A DNA stretch of 32,890 nucleotides from Chromatiaceae bacterium (GTDB lineage: Bacteria > Pseudomonadota > Gammaproteobacteria > SZUA-140). The stretch spans positions 1 to 32,890 of the forward strand of contig QIJH01000168.1 in NCBI GenBank assembly GCA_003232725.1. Direction: 5' to 3'. This document shows positions 16,623-24,240 of the stretch, one piece after another. Every line of letters begins with the position of its first letter. Within the stretch, counting starts at the first letter, position 1. Both the position numbers and the translations under genes were made by a program. The notes under the pieces were generated by a model. The model saw nothing but the letters and a program-made list of their open reading frames with translations. It was not told where the DNA came from and made no database searches.

Positions 16623-17714
16623 CTATTGAATGACCGCTGAGAAGTATCCCAAGTTTCCGTCTTCTATTTGAATGGCTGTTTCCACGCTATTGAGTACCTT
16701 GTGTTGGTTGATGCCGCCAAGCACATAAACCCTTTTGTTATGGGGGGCTACTGCGGTACCACTACGAGGGGTCTTTAGTGTTGAGGTGAGTTGCCAGCGC
16801 CCCACATGCCCTGCATTATCGATGGCGGTGAACTCGACGCTATCTAGCCGCTTTGCGCCATCATGCCCCGCCAAAATATAGAGGTAACTGCCGAGTGAAA
16901 ATGCAGAGGCGATAAAGCGGGGGGTCAGTAGCTTCGTGTTCTCAATGCGCCAGGGTGATAGTGTGCCACTATCACTTATCTGGCTTAACTCAACATCGCC
17001 GTAGCTGACGGTTTGGTCATTTTTCATGTGGCCAGCGAGCAGGTAGAGGTTTTCACCTGAGATCGCGGAAGAATGAATGTAGCGGTCTACTGTTGATTGT
17101 TGAGGCGAGAGCGTCCACTCGCTAAGTTGCCCATTACTGTCTACTGTTGCATATTCGATTGAATGAAGGAAAATGCCGTTATATCCCCCCAGTGCATAAA
17201 TACGGTTGCTGTGTTGATTGACTGTCAAGCCGCGCCGTGGCGTGGTCAGGTCATCTGTTCGCATCCATCTGCCAAGCGAGCCATCAGGGTTGATTTTGGC
17301 CTTTTCTACGGTTGCTACGGGGATGTTATTTTCACCTAATACCCCTTTGGCTCCGCCGATTGCAAATAGGTATCCGTTGCTTGCAGCAGCTGCGAGGTAA
17401 AAGCGGCCTTCATTTAGTGGGTTTGTCTTTTGCCATCTGCCGAGGCTTCCATCGGCTCTAATTTTAGTGTATTCCACTGTGCGAACGTAATTGTTTGCGG
17501 CGTCAATACCGCCTAGTACATATAGATGGTTATTGTATGTTGTTGACGCTAACGCGCGCCTGGGCTCAATGAATGGCGTTGCACTTTCCCAGCCTAACGT
17601 GAAAGTTGGTTTATTGCTTTCGTGTTGCTTAGCCTTTAGCGAAAAAGCTGCAATAATAGCTAAAAGCAGCACGAATAACAGGGGCCATAGATAGCTTTGC
17701 GATTGTCTGTTCAT
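16623..17714 (-). CDS. Kelch-repeat beta-propeller protein with membrane anchor
   Basis: 363 residues from the ATG at 17714 (the ORF track starts at a TTG three codons earlier). Residues about 9-27 form one hydrophobic helix (LWPLLFVLLLAIIAAFSL) that anchors or exports the protein. The rest is a series of about six kelch-like repeats of some 50 residues, each with a 'LYVLGG' strand, a 'VEY..I..DG.LG.W' strand and an 'R....A....N' segment (e.g. HLYVLGGIDAANNYVRTVEY; RVYVLGGINQHKVLNSVE). The fold is a propeller on the periplasmic side. The ligand is unknown. It is divergently transcribed from nudF. Confidence 0.85.
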   Translation of the reverse strand: MNRQSQSYLWPLLFVLLLAIIAAFSLKAKQHESNKPTFTLGWESATPFIEPRRALASTTYNNHLYVLGGIDAANNYVRTVEYTKIRADGSLGRWQKTNPLNEGRFYLAAAASNGYLFAIGGAKGVLGENNIPVATVEKAKINPDGSLGRWMRTDDLTTPRRGLTVNQHSNRIYALGGYNGIFLHSIEYATVDSNGQLSEWTLSPQQSTVDRYIHSSAISGENLYLLAGHMKNDQTVSYGDVELSQISDSGTLSPWRIENTKLLTPRFIASAFSLGSYLYILAGHDGAKRLDSVEFTAIDNAGHVGRWQLTSTLKTPRSGTAVAPHNKRVYVLGGINQHKVLNSVETAIQIEDGNLGYFSAVIQ

Positions 17715-17739
17715 TTCCGGCAATAGTGAGTTGTTTAAC

Positions 17740-17771
17740 TTGAAAGAGCTCTGGCATTTTGTCGTTATAAT
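17740..17771 (+). promoter_or_regulatory. Possible nudF promoter
   Basis: TATAAT (17766-17771) is a perfect -10 hexamer 27 bases before the nudF GTG. TTGAAA (17740-17745) is the best -35 but sits 20 bases away, so the match is imperfect. Confidence 0.35.
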
Positions 17772-17797
17772 AGCAGTGATTGAATGAGGAGTGTCCT

Positions 17798-18400
17798 GTG
17801 GCGGTAGATAACGTTGAGATTATTGAGAAAACGATCTGTTATCAGGGGTTTTTTAGTATTGCCCGGTTGCGTCTTAGGCATCGAAAATACGATGGTGAAT
17901 GGAGTGATATCTTAACACGAGAGATTTTTGAACGAGGACATGCCGTTGCCGTATTACCGTATGATCCAGTACGCGATGAGCTGGTGTTGATAGAGCAGTT
18001 TCGAGTTGGCGCACTGGATTTTCCTGCGGATCCCTGGTTGATTGAAATAGTGGCGGGGATTATTGATGAAGGTGAGAGTGCTGAAGGCGTGGCACATCGA
18101 GAGATGGCTGAAGAGGCGGGCTGTGAAATTGAACAGTTAGAGCATGTGTGTGATTATCTGGTGAGTCCTGGTGGTACGACAGAGTCAACCGCGCTGTTTT
18201 GTGGCAAGGTAGATACTACAGGGGTTGGAGGCATCCATGGACTTATTGATGAGAACGAGGATATCAAGGTAAGCGTGGTAACCTTTGATGAGGCTGTGGC
18301 ACTACTTCACAGTGGCCGTATTAGCTCCGCTAATCCTATTATTGCGTTACAGTGGTTAATGTTAAATCGTAAGCGTTTGCGTTTGCAGTGGCAGTCGTAA
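17798..18400 (+). CDS. nudF: ADP-ribose pyrophosphatase (Nudix hydrolase)
   Basis: Hydrolyses ADP-ribose to AMP and ribose 5-phosphate. I prefer the GTG at 17798, which has GAGGAG seven bases upstream, over the TTG of the ORF track; this gives 200 residues (E. coli 209). The Nudix box is complete: GIIDEGESAEGVAHREMAEEAG fits GX5EX7REUXEEXGU. Upstream family segments are ILTREIFERGHAVAVLPYDP and LVLIEQFRVGA; downstream are YLVSPGGTTE and the acidic DENEDIKV. It is followed by the yqiB homologue, as in E. coli. Confidence 0.95.
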   Translation: MAVDNVEIIEKTICYQGFFSIARLRLRHRKYDGEWSDILTREIFERGHAVAVLPYDPVRDELVLIEQFRVGALDFPADPWLIEIVAGIIDEGESAEGVAHREMAEEAGCEIEQLEHVCDYLVSPGGTTESTALFCGKVDTTGVGGIHGLIDENEDIKVSVVTFDEAVALLHSGRISSANPIIALQWLMLNRKRLRLQWQS

Positions 18401-18474
18401 AGTAATTTAAATAGTGCGTAAACTGTTCTTTGATATGGTCGATAACATAAATGTATTGAAACGAATTTTTTAAA

Positions 18475-18900
18475 ATGATGTTAATACCTAATAAAAAACC
18501 GTTAATGGTCATGTATGAAGAGAACTATCAGGCGTTAGCAAGGTTAGTGCCTGATATGGGTGTCGATACGGCGATGCTTTCATCTTCCAGAGATCTGCCT
18601 GATTTACATATGAATGTCGTACAACGTGGGAAATACACGCTAACAATCGCTTTTTTACATGCACTTGATGGTAATGAAATTGTGCCAGATATGTATTTGA
18701 CGGTGAAAGTCTACCTTGATGCGCGGGTTGCTGAGGTGCTGACCTATCAAAACAGAAGCGGTTTTGCCCGCATCTATACCTACCCTAATAATAAAATACG
18801 CTACCCGATTGAGAAACGACGGGTGAATCAGTTTTTTTCTGAATGGTTGGCATTCTGTGCTTCAAAAGAATATCGTTTTGCCTGTAGTGATGAGACATAG
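18475..18900 (+). CDS. yqiB: DUF1249 family protein (YqiB)
   Basis: 141 residues, soluble, with the family's recognisable core: MYEENYQALARLVP, DLHMNVVQRGKYTLTIAFLHAL and ARIYTYPNNKIRYPIEKRRVNQFFSEWL. Function is unknown. In E. coli the gene lies between nudF and cpdA. Here nudF is 74 bases upstream on the same strand, but cpdA is absent and a small acidic protein gene follows. The start is one of two adjacent ATG codons (MMLIPNKK) with no strong ribosome site in front. Confidence 0.9.
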   Translation: MMLIPNKKPLMVMYEENYQALARLVPDMGVDTAMLSSSRDLPDLHMNVVQRGKYTLTIAFLHALDGNEIVPDMYLTVKVYLDARVAEVLTYQNRSGFARIYTYPNNKIRYPIEKRRVNQFFSEWLAFCASKEYRFACSDET

Positions 18901-18905
18901 AAACA

Positions 18906-18930
18906 CTATCTGGCGGTAGCTTTTACTTTT
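18906..18930 (+). terminator. Weak candidate terminator after yqiB
   Basis: A 5-bp stem CTATC/GGTAG (one G-U pair) with loop TGGC is followed by CTTTTACTTTTT. The stem is short, so this is only a candidate. Confidence 0.3.
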
Positions 18931-19003
18931 TAGTTTATCCTTCCTTTTTATCAAGTCTCTTCTGGCTGAGCCGATATACAAAATAGTCGTTGTATTAGTT
19001 TCT

Positions 19004-19019
19004 GGCCGTCCCGGCCTTT
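19004..19019 (+). other. GC-rich hairpin upstream of the small acidic protein gene
   Basis: GGCCG-TCC-CGGCC followed by TTT, about 50 bases before the ATG at 19071. It could be a terminator remnant or an attenuator; the T-run is too short to decide. Confidence 0.3.
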
Positions 19020-19070
19020 GTATTGACTGGTGTTTTACGACATTCTCACATAGTAAGAGAGGTTATTTGC

Positions 19071-19211
19071 ATGAGTGACCCAAAAGGTGATGATTTAGAA
19101 CTGGATGAAGAGTTTGCTGAAGATTATATTTCAGCAGATAAGTGGGGTAACGAATGGGACTCTGCGGGAGACTTGTCAGGCATTGATTTTCGGCTCGTGG
19201 ATGAAGAGTAA
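19071..19211 (+). CDS. Small acidic protein
   Basis: 46 residues from the ATG at 19071, chosen because GAGAGG lies about eight bases upstream; the ORF track's longer start adds 16 residues without a ribosome site. The sequence is strongly acidic (MSDPKGDDLELDEEFAEDY, ending SGIDFRLVDEE) with two tryptophans in DKWGNEWDSAGD. No signal peptide or membrane helix. I do not recognise the family. An isolated gene of this size with a good ribosome site is probably real; function unknown. Confidence 0.6.
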   Translation: MSDPKGDDLELDEEFAEDYISADKWGNEWDSAGDLSGIDFRLVDEE

Positions 19212-19453
19212 AACCTGTCTTAATTCTCTATTAAGGAACGAAAAAAAATCTAATTTGAAGGTTCTCTTCAATTCGACTATCGTTAGCTGATGACTGCTTT
19301 TATTTTGAGTCTCGTGACTAGAATGTGACGTGCGCTTTGAGTTTATAGAGCAGATTAATGAGTCATTGATCCTGTGTCCTATATTGAAGATAGATTTTAT
19401 AGCTTTGATATTATTGCGATGTTGATTGAATTTTTTTGGGGTGTGATATTAGA

Positions 19454-20281
19454 ATGGATAAAAAAATAATTTTTATTTTTTTTAGTATTTTCCTCATGTT
19501 TTTTAATTCGAAATTAATGTCTGCTGAGTCATCTGGTTCGGATATCACAGAGATAAGTATTGGTGCTGAAATTTTTCGTTGGCAGGAGTTTGGACGTGAC
19601 GATGCACGCTTATTAACGGAGCAGGGTTTACGCGCTTATTTAAGGTATTCCCGTAATAACCATGTGCGGAAGAGCAATGGTTATCTGTATAATATAACGG
19701 GTTCTCTTTACGGGGGCGACGTTGAGTATGACGGGCAGAGCCAACCCGGGGGGCACTTTAGCCCAGCAGATGTGGATTATGCGGGCTTGTCTGGAGAGTT
19801 TCTTGGCGGCTATCGATATAAGAACCCTCTTCGAGCACACGCACTGGATTTGTTTGCAGGGATTGGATTTGATTGGTGGTCGAGAGGGATTAGCGATGGC
19901 GTAAACTCTCAGGGTGTTGCTGTTCGTGGGCTTAACGAGGAATATTCCATTATCTTTATGCGCGTTGGCATGGGGCTGGAGTATAGGAAATCATTCTGGA
20001 AGAGTTTGTGGCGCGCCGGGGTGAAGTACCCCTTGTTTACTGAAGAGATCGTTGATATGCCTGCTGTAAAACTGACACCTGGAAAAAGTCCCTCTCTATT
20101 CTTCTCATATCGTTTTCAGATGGCTAGTGGTCATGGCCTGGATAAGGGTACGTTCTTCTATTTTGTTTATGATAGTTATCGTTTTTCCAAGTCTCCAGTT
20201 GTCACCACAGGTTCGTTGTTAGTTCATCAACCCAAGAGCCGTATGGATACGGTAAGCCTATCTATTGGGCGTGCATTTTGA
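19454..20281 (+). CDS. Outer-membrane beta-barrel protein, unknown role
   Basis: 275 residues from the ATG at 19454 (the ORF track start at TTG adds six). Signal peptide: KKIIFIFFSIFLMFFNSKLMSA, cut before ESS. The mature part alternates polar and hydrophobic residues with many aromatic, glycine-rich strands (YLYNITGSLYGGDVEYDG; FLGGYRY; LDLFAGIGFDWWSRG; YSIIFMRVGMGLEYR) and ends in VSLSIGRAF, a C-terminal phenylalanine as outer-membrane barrels carry. About 10-12 strands seem possible. No named family recognised. It is 157 bases upstream of wspA on the same strand, but the gap holds promoter-like sequence, so a link to the Wsp operon is unproven. Confidence 0.7.
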   Translation: MDKKIIFIFFSIFLMFFNSKLMSAESSGSDITEISIGAEIFRWQEFGRDDARLLTEQGLRAYLRYSRNNHVRKSNGYLYNITGSLYGGDVEYDGQSQPGGHFSPADVDYAGLSGEFLGGYRYKNPLRAHALDLFAGIGFDWWSRGISDGVNSQGVAVRGLNEEYSIIFMRVGMGLEYRKSFWKSLWRAGVKYPLFTEEIVDMPAVKLTPGKSPSLFFSYRFQMASGHGLDKGTFFYFVYDSYRFSKSPVVTTGSLLVHQPKSRMDTVSLSIGRAF

Positions 20282-20319
20282 AGTTTTATTGATATTTATC
20301 ATTTCTTAAGCATAGTTAG

Positions 20320-20335
20320 GAACTTATTAAAGTTC
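20320..20335. promoter_or_regulatory. Palindrome GAACTT-ATTA-AAGTTC upstream of wspA
   Basis: Six-base perfect arms around ATTA, overlapping the -35-like half of the sigma-28-like promoter. It could be an operator for control of the Wsp operon; no regulator is known. Confidence 0.3.
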
Positions 20336-20354
20336 TGAAATGTTTAGCCGTATT
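20328..20354 (+). promoter_or_regulatory. Sigma-28 (FliA)-like promoter of the wsp operon
   Basis: TAAAGTTC (20328-20335), 11 bases, then GCCGTATT (20347-20354). The flagellar sigma consensus is TAAAGTTT-N11-GCCGATAA: 7 of 8 match in the first half, GCCG in the second, and the spacing is exact. The last four bases differ. A second option is TATAAT at 20402-20407 with no good -35. Confidence 0.4.
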
Positions 20355-20438
20355 AATCTTTGACAACTTTATGGTGTGAAAATTGAGGTTGTGAACGTAT
20401 TTATAATTGAAAATTCCAGAGCAGGTTAGAGGGTTTCT

Positions 20439-22472
20439 ATGGCATCACAAGAGAGTGGTTCGTTATTTGGTCATCTGTCCGTGAGGGTGAAGATCAATCT
20501 GACAGTTGCCACCATTTTTGTATTTGTCATTAGCATGGTGACGGGGTATACCGTGTTTATAGAAAAACAGCGCGCGCAGGATGACGCAGAAGAGCGGACT
20601 AAAGACCTGGCTACATTTTATTTTGATAGCCTTAATACCATGATGTTAACGGACACCATGGATCAGCGTAGCATTCTGAGAAATAAAATACTTAAACGCA
20701 ATAATGTTGTTGATGCGAGAGTCATTCGAGGTGAACCCGTGAATCAGCAATATGGCCCAGGTTTTCCTGAAGAGGCCCCGGTTGATGAGTGGGATAGGCG
20801 TGCGTTGCAGGGCGAAGAAATTATGGAGCTACAGCAGGGTGAGGATTTTGATAAGGATATTGAAGGGCGAGTACTGACTGTTTTAACACCATTTCGCGCT
20901 ACGTCGGGGGAGAAACCTGGTGATATGAATTGTTTAGCTTGTCACAATGTACCTGAGAACTCGGTTAATGGCGCTATTCGAGTGAGTTATTCGTTACAGC
21001 ATGTCGATGAAACCATTGCTAAAGATGTGCGGACACAAATAATTGCAAATATCGCATTGTTAGTCGTTGGTTTGTTGCTGGCTAATTTTTTATTGGGAAA
21101 ATGGCTTTCTGCACCACTGAAACGAGTCATGGATACGGTTAATAAGCGTGCCGAGGGTGACTCATCGGTGAGAATTTCTGTTTCATCCCAAGATGAAATC
21201 GGTCAGCTTGGCATGGCATTCAATACAATGGCCGACAATGTGGATGGCGCGAGCCAACAACAGCAGGTTCAGGCACAACGAGAGCATGATGCTGCTGAAA
21301 TACTAAAAGAGAAGGTCAATGTTTTACTGGATGTAGTCAATCGGGCGGCTGAAGGTGATTTGAGCGGCGTTGTTACTTTTTCTGGGGAGGATGCCATCGG
21401 CTCGCTTGGTTCTGGCCTGCAATCGATGGTTCATAATTTAAGCGAGCTGATGGAGGAGCGCCGCATTGCCATGGAAGACCTTGAAGAGAAGGTTGATCAG
21501 GTGCAAATGGTGGTGCAACGTGCCGCGGCAGGTGACTTGACTGGGGAAATTGATGTTAGCGGCGATGATGCTGTTGGTCGCATGGCTCAAGGTATTCAGG
21601 CCATGATTAACAGTCTCAATGGGCTTGTCTCACAGGTTCAGCAGTCAGGTATCCAGGTGACATCATCTTCAACTGAAATAGCCGCTTCAGCTAAACAGCA
21701 AGAGGCAACGGTGGCTGAACAGGCGGCGACTGTAAATGAAATTGTGGCTACGGCCACTGAAATTTCAGCAACGGGTAAAGAGCTGGTTAATACGATGGAC
21801 GAAGTGGCGGGAGTTGCATCTGGTACTGCTGAGGCAGCTGCTAGTGGCCATACTGGCTTGGTTCGTATGGAAGAGACGATGCACTCTGTGGTTGATGCAT
21901 CCAATGCGATTGCATCCAAGCTTGAAGTCTTAAGTGAAAAAGCAGGGAATATTAATTCGGTGGTGACCACCATTACAAAAGTGGCAGATCAAACCAATTT
22001 ATTATCACTTAATGCGGCCATAGAAGCTGAGAAGGCGGGGGAGTATGGTGTTGGTTTCGCTGTCGTGGCCACTGAGATTCGTCGCCTGGCTGATCAAACA
22101 GCTGTCGCCACATTGGATATTGAGCAGATGGTACAAGAGATGCAGTCAGCTGTATCCGCCGGTGTGATGAGTGTTGAGAAGTTTTCGAAAGAGGTGAAAA
22201 ACAGTGTTGATGATGTGCGTGAGGTGGGTGCTCAGCTTGCGCAGATTATAGATCAGGTGCAGACGTTAACGCCACGCTTTGAAATTGTTCACGAAGGTAT
22301 GCATATGCAGTCTGAAGGTGCAGAGCAGATTAAGCAGGCAATGATTCAGTTAAGTGAATCTGCGCAACAAACGGTAGAGTCATTACGTCAATCCAATAGT
22401 GCAATTGATCGTCTTAATGATGCTGCGCATGGTCTTCAAGGTGGTGTCTCCCAATTCAAGATCGACTCCTGA
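20439..22472 (+). CDS. wspA: Haem-motif chemoreceptor WspA with three HAMP modules
   Basis: Membrane receptor of the Wsp pathway, 677 residues. Transmembrane helices at about 20-40 and 201-220 enclose a periplasmic domain of about 155 residues containing Cys165-X-X-Cys168-His169 (CLACH), the c-type haem attachment motif; Pseudomonas WspA has a four-helix-bundle sensor without one. Three HAMP-like modules follow (about 215-270, 288-340, 347-400), with repeated RAAEGDLSG and RAAAGDLTG segments. The signalling tip (NLLSLNAAIEAEKAGEYGVGFAVVATEIRRLADQTAVATLDIE) matches the WspA subfamily closely. No C-terminal CheR-docking pentapeptide is seen. ATG with AGAGGG upstream. The wspB ATG overlaps the stop. 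Haem binding is inferred from the motif. Confidence 0.93.
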   Translation: MASQESGSLFGHLSVRVKINLTVATIFVFVISMVTGYTVFIEKQRAQDDAEERTKDLATFYFDSLNTMMLTDTMDQRSILRNKILKRNNVVDARVIRGEPVNQQYGPGFPEEAPVDEWDRRALQGEEIMELQQGEDFDKDIEGRVLTVLTPFRATSGEKPGDMNCLACHNVPENSVNGAIRVSYSLQHVDETIAKDVRTQIIANIALLVVGLLLANFLLGKWLSAPLKRVMDTVNKRAEGDSSVRISVSSQDEIGQLGMAFNTMADNVDGASQQQQVQAQREHDAAEILKEKVNVLLDVVNRAAEGDLSGVVTFSGEDAIGSLGSGLQSMVHNLSELMEERRIAMEDLEEKVDQVQMVVQRAAAGDLTGEIDVSGDDAVGRMAQGIQAMINSLNGLVSQVQQSGIQVTSSSTEIAASAKQQEATVAEQAATVNEIVATATEISATGKELVNTMDEVAGVASGTAEAAASGHTGLVRMEETMHSVVDASNAIASKLEVLSEKAGNINSVVTTITKVADQTNLLSLNAAIEAEKAGEYGVGFAVVATEIRRLADQTAVATLDIEQMVQEMQSAVSAGVMSVEKFSKEVKNSVDDVREVGAQLAQIIDQVQTLTPRFEIVHEGMHMQSEGAEQIKQAMIQLSESAQQTVESLRQSNSAIDRLNDAAHGLQGGVSQFKIDS

Positions 22473-22939
22473 TGCTGTTTATTATATTTCGTGTTGGTGA
22501 TGACCGTTATGTGGTCGATGCTAAAAAAGTGATTGAAGTGGTGCCGTTGGTGAAGTTGAATCATTTTTCCAACACGGCTAACTATGTCGCGGGCCTATGT
22601 AATTATCGGGCAGTGCCAGTACCAGTGATTGATATTCGTTGTTTGCTTGAAGATGTTATATCTCGTGCAGTGATGAGTACGCGAATCTTACTAGTGAAAT
22701 ACCTCGACTATCATCATCATGAACATCATCTTGGGATGATTGTAGAGCATGCAACAGAAACTATATCACTAGAAGTAGAGCAATTTCATCGTTCTGCGCA
22801 GCACTCCTCAGAAAATAATTATGTTTCAAACATGATGACAGATGAAAATGGCATCATCCAGTGGATGGATGTGGATCGTTTACTATCTCGACATGATTGC
22901 GGTGTCTTGTACGGTAGCCTTGCTGAGCCGGAAGAGTGA
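22472..22939 (+). CDS. wspB: CheW-like coupling protein WspB
   Basis: 155 residues forming a single CheW domain (FRVGDDRYVVDAKKVIEVVPLVKL; AGLCNYRAVPVPVIDIRCLL), linking receptor WspA to kinase WspE. Position directly between wspA and the cheR-like gene matches wspB. The start ATG overlaps the wspA stop (TGATG) and its own stop overlaps the wspC start in the same way, so translation is coupled on both sides. A histidine-rich patch (YHHHEHH, about residues 70-77) lies in a loop and is not a general CheW feature. Confidence 0.9.
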   Translation: MLFIIFRVGDDRYVVDAKKVIEVVPLVKLNHFSNTANYVAGLCNYRAVPVPVIDIRCLLEDVISRAVMSTRILLVKYLDYHHHEHHLGMIVEHATETISLEVEQFHRSAQHSSENNYVSNMMTDENGIIQWMDVDRLLSRHDCGVLYGSLAEPEE

Positions 22940-24216
22940 TGTGCGAGAAGATTGAAATATTATTAAAAGATAAAATTGGGCTTAATATCAGCTCGGTTGG
23001 TACTGCATCGGTGCAAAATGCCATTAAACGTTGTTTAGTGAATTCTGGTTGTGATGATCTTGAGCAATATTATCAGATGTTGTTAAGTTCTGAAGATGAA
23101 TTTAAACGTTTGGTGGAAATGGTCGTCATCCCTGAAACCTGGTTTTTTAGGGATGATGTCCCTTTCGATATATTTTCTGGTCATATTAAATCAGGTTGGT
23201 TAATACCCAAAGAAAACTCACGAATGCTTAAGGTGTTGAGTGTTCCCTGTTCTACCGGAGAGGAGCCATACACGATTGCTATGGTGCTTGATAAATCAGG
23301 TTTTCCAGCTGATCGACTGCTGATTGATGCGATCGATATTAGTCAGGCTTCTCTTGATAAGGCTGTGGCGGGTGTTTACCGAGATAACTCTTTTCGTAGT
23401 GCTGATCTGACATTTCAAACGACATATTTTAAGAAAATTGAAAGCGGTTATCGTTTAAAAGAGAAGATAAGAGGCCGAGTGAATTTTCATCATGGGAATT
23501 TATTAAAAGATGACTTCTCTTTGATGAAGGGTTGCTATGATGTGGTTTTTTGTAGAAATCTACTGATTTATTTTGATAGCAAAGACCAAAAATCTGCAGT
23601 TCATAAGCTTCATGACCTATTGGCACCAGACGGTGTGTTGTTTGTTGGGCACGCTGAGGCAAATAATAATGTCAATAGTCTGTTTAAGTCATTACGGCTG
23701 CGTGGTGCGTTTGCATTTGTTAAGAAAGATGGCGATGAAAGCCACTCTGTGGTGGGTGACTACAACAAACGCTTTCATGCATTTTCAAAGAAGCATGGCT
23801 CGATGTTGTCGGTGAGGAGCCGACATACTAGCGCTGATCAGGTGTTGAAAAATAGTGCTCGCAATAAGCCATTTTCTGCGTATATGGGCATAGCGGGCTA
23901 TGAAACGAAAAATGACGAGCAGGCGCTGGTATCAAAGGCGAAGGAACTCGCTGATGAGGGTGCGCTTGAAGAAGCGGAGAGCCTATGCCTGGATCTCATA
24001 GCGCGCTTTAGTAATGCAGATGCTTATTATTTGTTAGGTCTTGTCTATGAGGCGTCAAGTAGACAAAGCATGGCAGAATCGATGTTTAGAAAAACTATTT
24101 ATTTAGTGCCAGATCATGCTGAAGCATTAGTGCATCTTGCGCTTCATGCTGAGCGTAATGGAGATAGCGGCGAGGCTCAAAGTCTTCGTCGACGTGCTGT
24201 GCGGGCAAGCCAGTGA
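22939..24216 (+). CDS. wspC: CheR-type methyltransferase with TPR tail, WspC
   Basis: Methylates receptor glutamates to adapt WspA, opposing WspF. 425 residues from the ATG overlapping the wspB stop (TGATG). The CheR domain covers about 1-260: the N-terminal helical part (VEMVVIPETWFFRD), the SAM site LSVPCSTGEEPYTIAM, the acidic turn of DAIDISQASLDKA, and VVFCRNLLIYFD. A weakly conserved linker follows, then TPR-like helices from about 325 to the end (KAKELADEGALEEAESLCLD; AYYLLGLVYEASSRQSMAESMFRKTIYLVPDHAEALVHLALH), as in WspC. The TPRs may dock on the receptor in place of the absent pentapeptide. Confidence 0.94.
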   Translation: MCEKIEILLKDKIGLNISSVGTASVQNAIKRCLVNSGCDDLEQYYQMLLSSEDEFKRLVEMVVIPETWFFRDDVPFDIFSGHIKSGWLIPKENSRMLKVLSVPCSTGEEPYTIAMVLDKSGFPADRLLIDAIDISQASLDKAVAGVYRDNSFRSADLTFQTTYFKKIESGYRLKEKIRGRVNFHHGNLLKDDFSLMKGCYDVVFCRNLLIYFDSKDQKSAVHKLHDLLAPDGVLFVGHAEANNNVNSLFKSLRLRGAFAFVKKDGDESHSVVGDYNKRFHAFSKKHGSMLSVRSRHTSADQVLKNSARNKPFSAYMGIAGYETKNDEQALVSKAKELADEGALEEAESLCLDLIARFSNADAYYLLGLVYEASSRQSMAESMFRKTIYLVPDHAEALVHLALHAERNGDSGEAQSLRRRAVRASQ

Positions 24217-24240
24217 ATATTGTTTTTCATGGGTGTTTAA

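Noticed and set aside
17798-18900. cpdA expected after nudF-yqiB
   Set aside because: It is not present; the next gene is a small acidic protein. The phosphodiesterase-like gene at 31981 has a different fold family from CpdA.
19105-19290. 61-residue ORF overlapping the small acidic protein
   Set aside because: It has no ribosome site and lies in another frame of a gene with a good ribosome site.
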